Below are positions 5,851 through 6,838 of a stretch of DNA of 6,838 nucleotides, piece by piece (positions within the stretch are counted from its first letter, which is position 1; each line of letters opens with the position of its first letter). The position numbers and the translations under genes are program-made. The stretch comes from an uncultured Phascolarctobacterium sp. (GTDB taxonomy: Bacteria > Bacillota > Negativicutes > Acidaminococcales > Acidaminococcaceae): assembly GCF_937920985.1 (NCBI RefSeq), contig NZ_CALDXR010000022.1, positions 1 to 6,838 on the forward strand, read 5' to 3'. Below the pieces are notes generated by a model. It made no database searches, was not told where the DNA came from, and saw only the letters and a list, made by a program, of their open reading frames with translations.

Positions 5851-6732
5851 ATGGATAATAACTATAGACTTGGTATTTTTTATGGTCTTGGTGCCTATCT
5901 GTTATGGGGCGTGCTGCCGATATACTGGAAGTTGCTGCAGCATGTTGAAGCGATGGAAATTTTGGCGAGCCGTTTTTTATGGTCGGCCGTTTTCGTCTTT
6001 CTTTTATTATTGGCAACAGGCAAGCTGAACATCTTCATGCAGGAAACTAAGGCGATTTTCAGCACGAAAAAGACTGCCTGCTGCATGGTGCTGGCAGCAA
6101 TTATGATTAGCTTCAACTGGGGTATTTTTATTTGGGCGGTAGAAGCAGGGCACATTGTAGAAACAAGCATGGGTTATTATATCAGCCCGCTGATGAACGT
6201 GCTCTTTGGTGTAGTATTTCTGCGTGAGCGCCTTGCTAAGCTGCAAATTGCAGCTGTTAGCTGCGCTGCTGTCGGCATCGGTGTGATTATTGTCCATAAC
6301 GGCGGCTTGCCCTGGATAGCACTGACACTGCCATTGACCTTTGCCTTCTATGGTTTGCTGAAAAAAATTATCGTTGCCCAACCGATGACGAGTATCCTGT
6401 TGGAAACATTGTTGATTTCACCTTTGGCTGCAGGCTATTTGTATTACCTGAATACTGTGGGAGGCAATGTATACCAAAGCTGCGATATGAATACGCTGCT
6501 GCTTTTGGCAGGTGCAGGCGCTGTTACGGCGACACCGATGCTGCTTTTTACGGCCTGCGCGCGTAAGCTGCCATTGAATATTGTTGGCTTTTTGCAATAT
6601 ATCTCGCCTTCTATCTCGCTGATGATAGGCGTGCTGATTTACGGTGAACCGTTCACCGGTACTACTGCTATAGCCTTTGGCTGCATTTGGGCGGGACTTG
6701 CGCTGTTCATCTGGTCGCAGCTAAGAAGATAA
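5851..6732 (+). CDS. rarD: RarD-type EamA/DMT permease
   Basis: This is a 293-aa integral membrane protein of the drug/metabolite transporter superfamily, matching the usual RarD length (about 295-300), with about ten hydrophobic segments and two EamA repeats. Visible marks are YLLWGVLPIYWKLL (16-29), EILASRFLWS (36-45), SFNWGIFIWAVEAGH (87-101), SMGYYISPLMNVLFG (106-120), FLRERL (123-128), TATPMLLFTACARKLPL (226-242) and GFLQYISPS (246-254). RarD was named for a link to chloramphenicol sensitivity, but its true substrate is unsettled. GAGGGG at 5836-5841 serves the ATG, 9 nt away. The 89-bp gap before it is AT-rich and may hold a weak promoter (TTGCTG 5784-5789 with TTATGT 5807-5812), which I do not call as a feature. 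A strong terminator follows directly. Confidence 0.92.
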   Translation: MDNNYRLGIFYGLGAYLLWGVLPIYWKLLQHVEAMEILASRFLWSAVFVFLLLLATGKLNIFMQETKAIFSTKKTACCMVLAAIMISFNWGIFIWAVEAGHIVETSMGYYISPLMNVLFGVVFLRERLAKLQIAAVSCAAVGIGVIIVHNGGLPWIALTLPLTFAFYGLLKKIIVAQPMTSILLETLLISPLAAGYLYYLNTVGGNVYQSCDMNTLLLLAGAGAVTATPMLLFTACARKLPLNIVGFLQYISPSISLMIGVLIYGEPFTGTTAIAFGCIWAGLALFIWSQLRR

Positions 6733-6736
6733 AAAT

Positions 6737-6780
6737 AAACTCCTGCCGGCAGACTATGGGCCTGGAGGCAGGAGTTTTTT
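6737..6780 (+). terminator. Rho-independent terminator after rarD
   Basis: AAACTCCTGCC (6737-6747) pairs perfectly with GGCAGGAGTTT (6767-6777), and the T-run continues to 6780. The 19-nt loop can form a small inner GGC/GCC stem. It starts 4 bp after the rarD stop. The putative intron end lies 5 nt after the T-run. Confidence 0.93.
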
Positions 6781-6784
6781 AGCG

Positions 6785-6838
6785 GTGCGCCCAGCATGGG
6801 CGATAACTAGGTGGTGAAAGTCCACTACGCGCTCGGTA
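6785..6838 (+). mobile_element. Group II intron, 5' end (domain I start; truncated by window edge)
   Basis: The sequence begins with GTGCG (6785-6789), the bacterial group II intron 5' consensus. It continues with GCCCA-gca-TGGGC (6789-6801), a hairpin seen at the start of many bacterial introns. GTGG-tgaaagt-CCAC then forms the next stem, and this GGTGAAAGTCC-like block is also a hallmark of these introns. The layout resembles the Oceanobacillus iheyensis group IIC intron as I recall it. Group IIC introns insert just downstream of transcription terminators, exactly the position here. The rest of the ribozyme, any reverse transcriptase gene and the 3' end lie beyond the window, so completeness and class cannot be judged. 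Confidence 0.75.

Noticed and set aside
1..6838. CRISPR array, tRNA gene or insertion sequence
   Set aside because: No regularly spaced repeats, no tRNA cloverleaf with a TTCRANY arm, and no transposase or terminal inverted repeats were seen apart from the intron end.

Overview
The window reads as a chromosomal segment of a low-to-mid GC Firmicute. The 5S rRNA tail, the gene set and the strong Shine-Dalgarno sites suggest the Negativicutes (for example the Acidaminococcaceae/Phascolarctobacterium type). This assignment is an inference from the look of the sequence, not a database result. All recognisable genes lie on the + strand.

Layout. The window opens inside the 3' part of a 5S rRNA gene followed by a perfect hairpin terminator, so it begins at the end of an rRNA operon. 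A near-consensus sigma-70 promoter (105-133) and a roughly 125-nt leader then precede two AT-rich genes. The first encodes an unrecognised N-terminal domain fused to a complete ADP-ribosylglycohydrolase. The second encodes a putative EVE/PUA-like reader domain followed by a Mrr-like PD-(D/E)XK domain with a QxK motif. The second gene ends in an ATGA overlap with a GC-rich pyroglutamyl-peptidase gene (pcp) whose usual catalytic Glu position appears to be Asn. A terminator closes this transcription unit.

The second half is more ordinary. It holds a short AlkA-type 3-methyladenine DNA glycosylase, an O6-methylguanine-DNA methyltransferase (ogt), a fosmidomycin-resistance-type MFS transporter and a RarD-type EamA permease, then a strong terminator. 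The glycosylase and methyltransferase together repair alkylated DNA. The transporter is tightly coupled to ogt (11 bp gap). Immediately after the last terminator the window ends within what looks like the 5' end of a group II intron, placed where group IIC introns typically insert.

The most interesting part is the ADP-ribosylglycohydrolase/nuclease pair at 265-2620. It combines a possible ADP-ribose eraser with a possible modified-DNA-reading nuclease, has low GC, has its own promoter, and sits between an rRNA operon and a housekeeping-type gene. It is a plausible undescribed defence or stress module, but this function is inferred from domains and context only.
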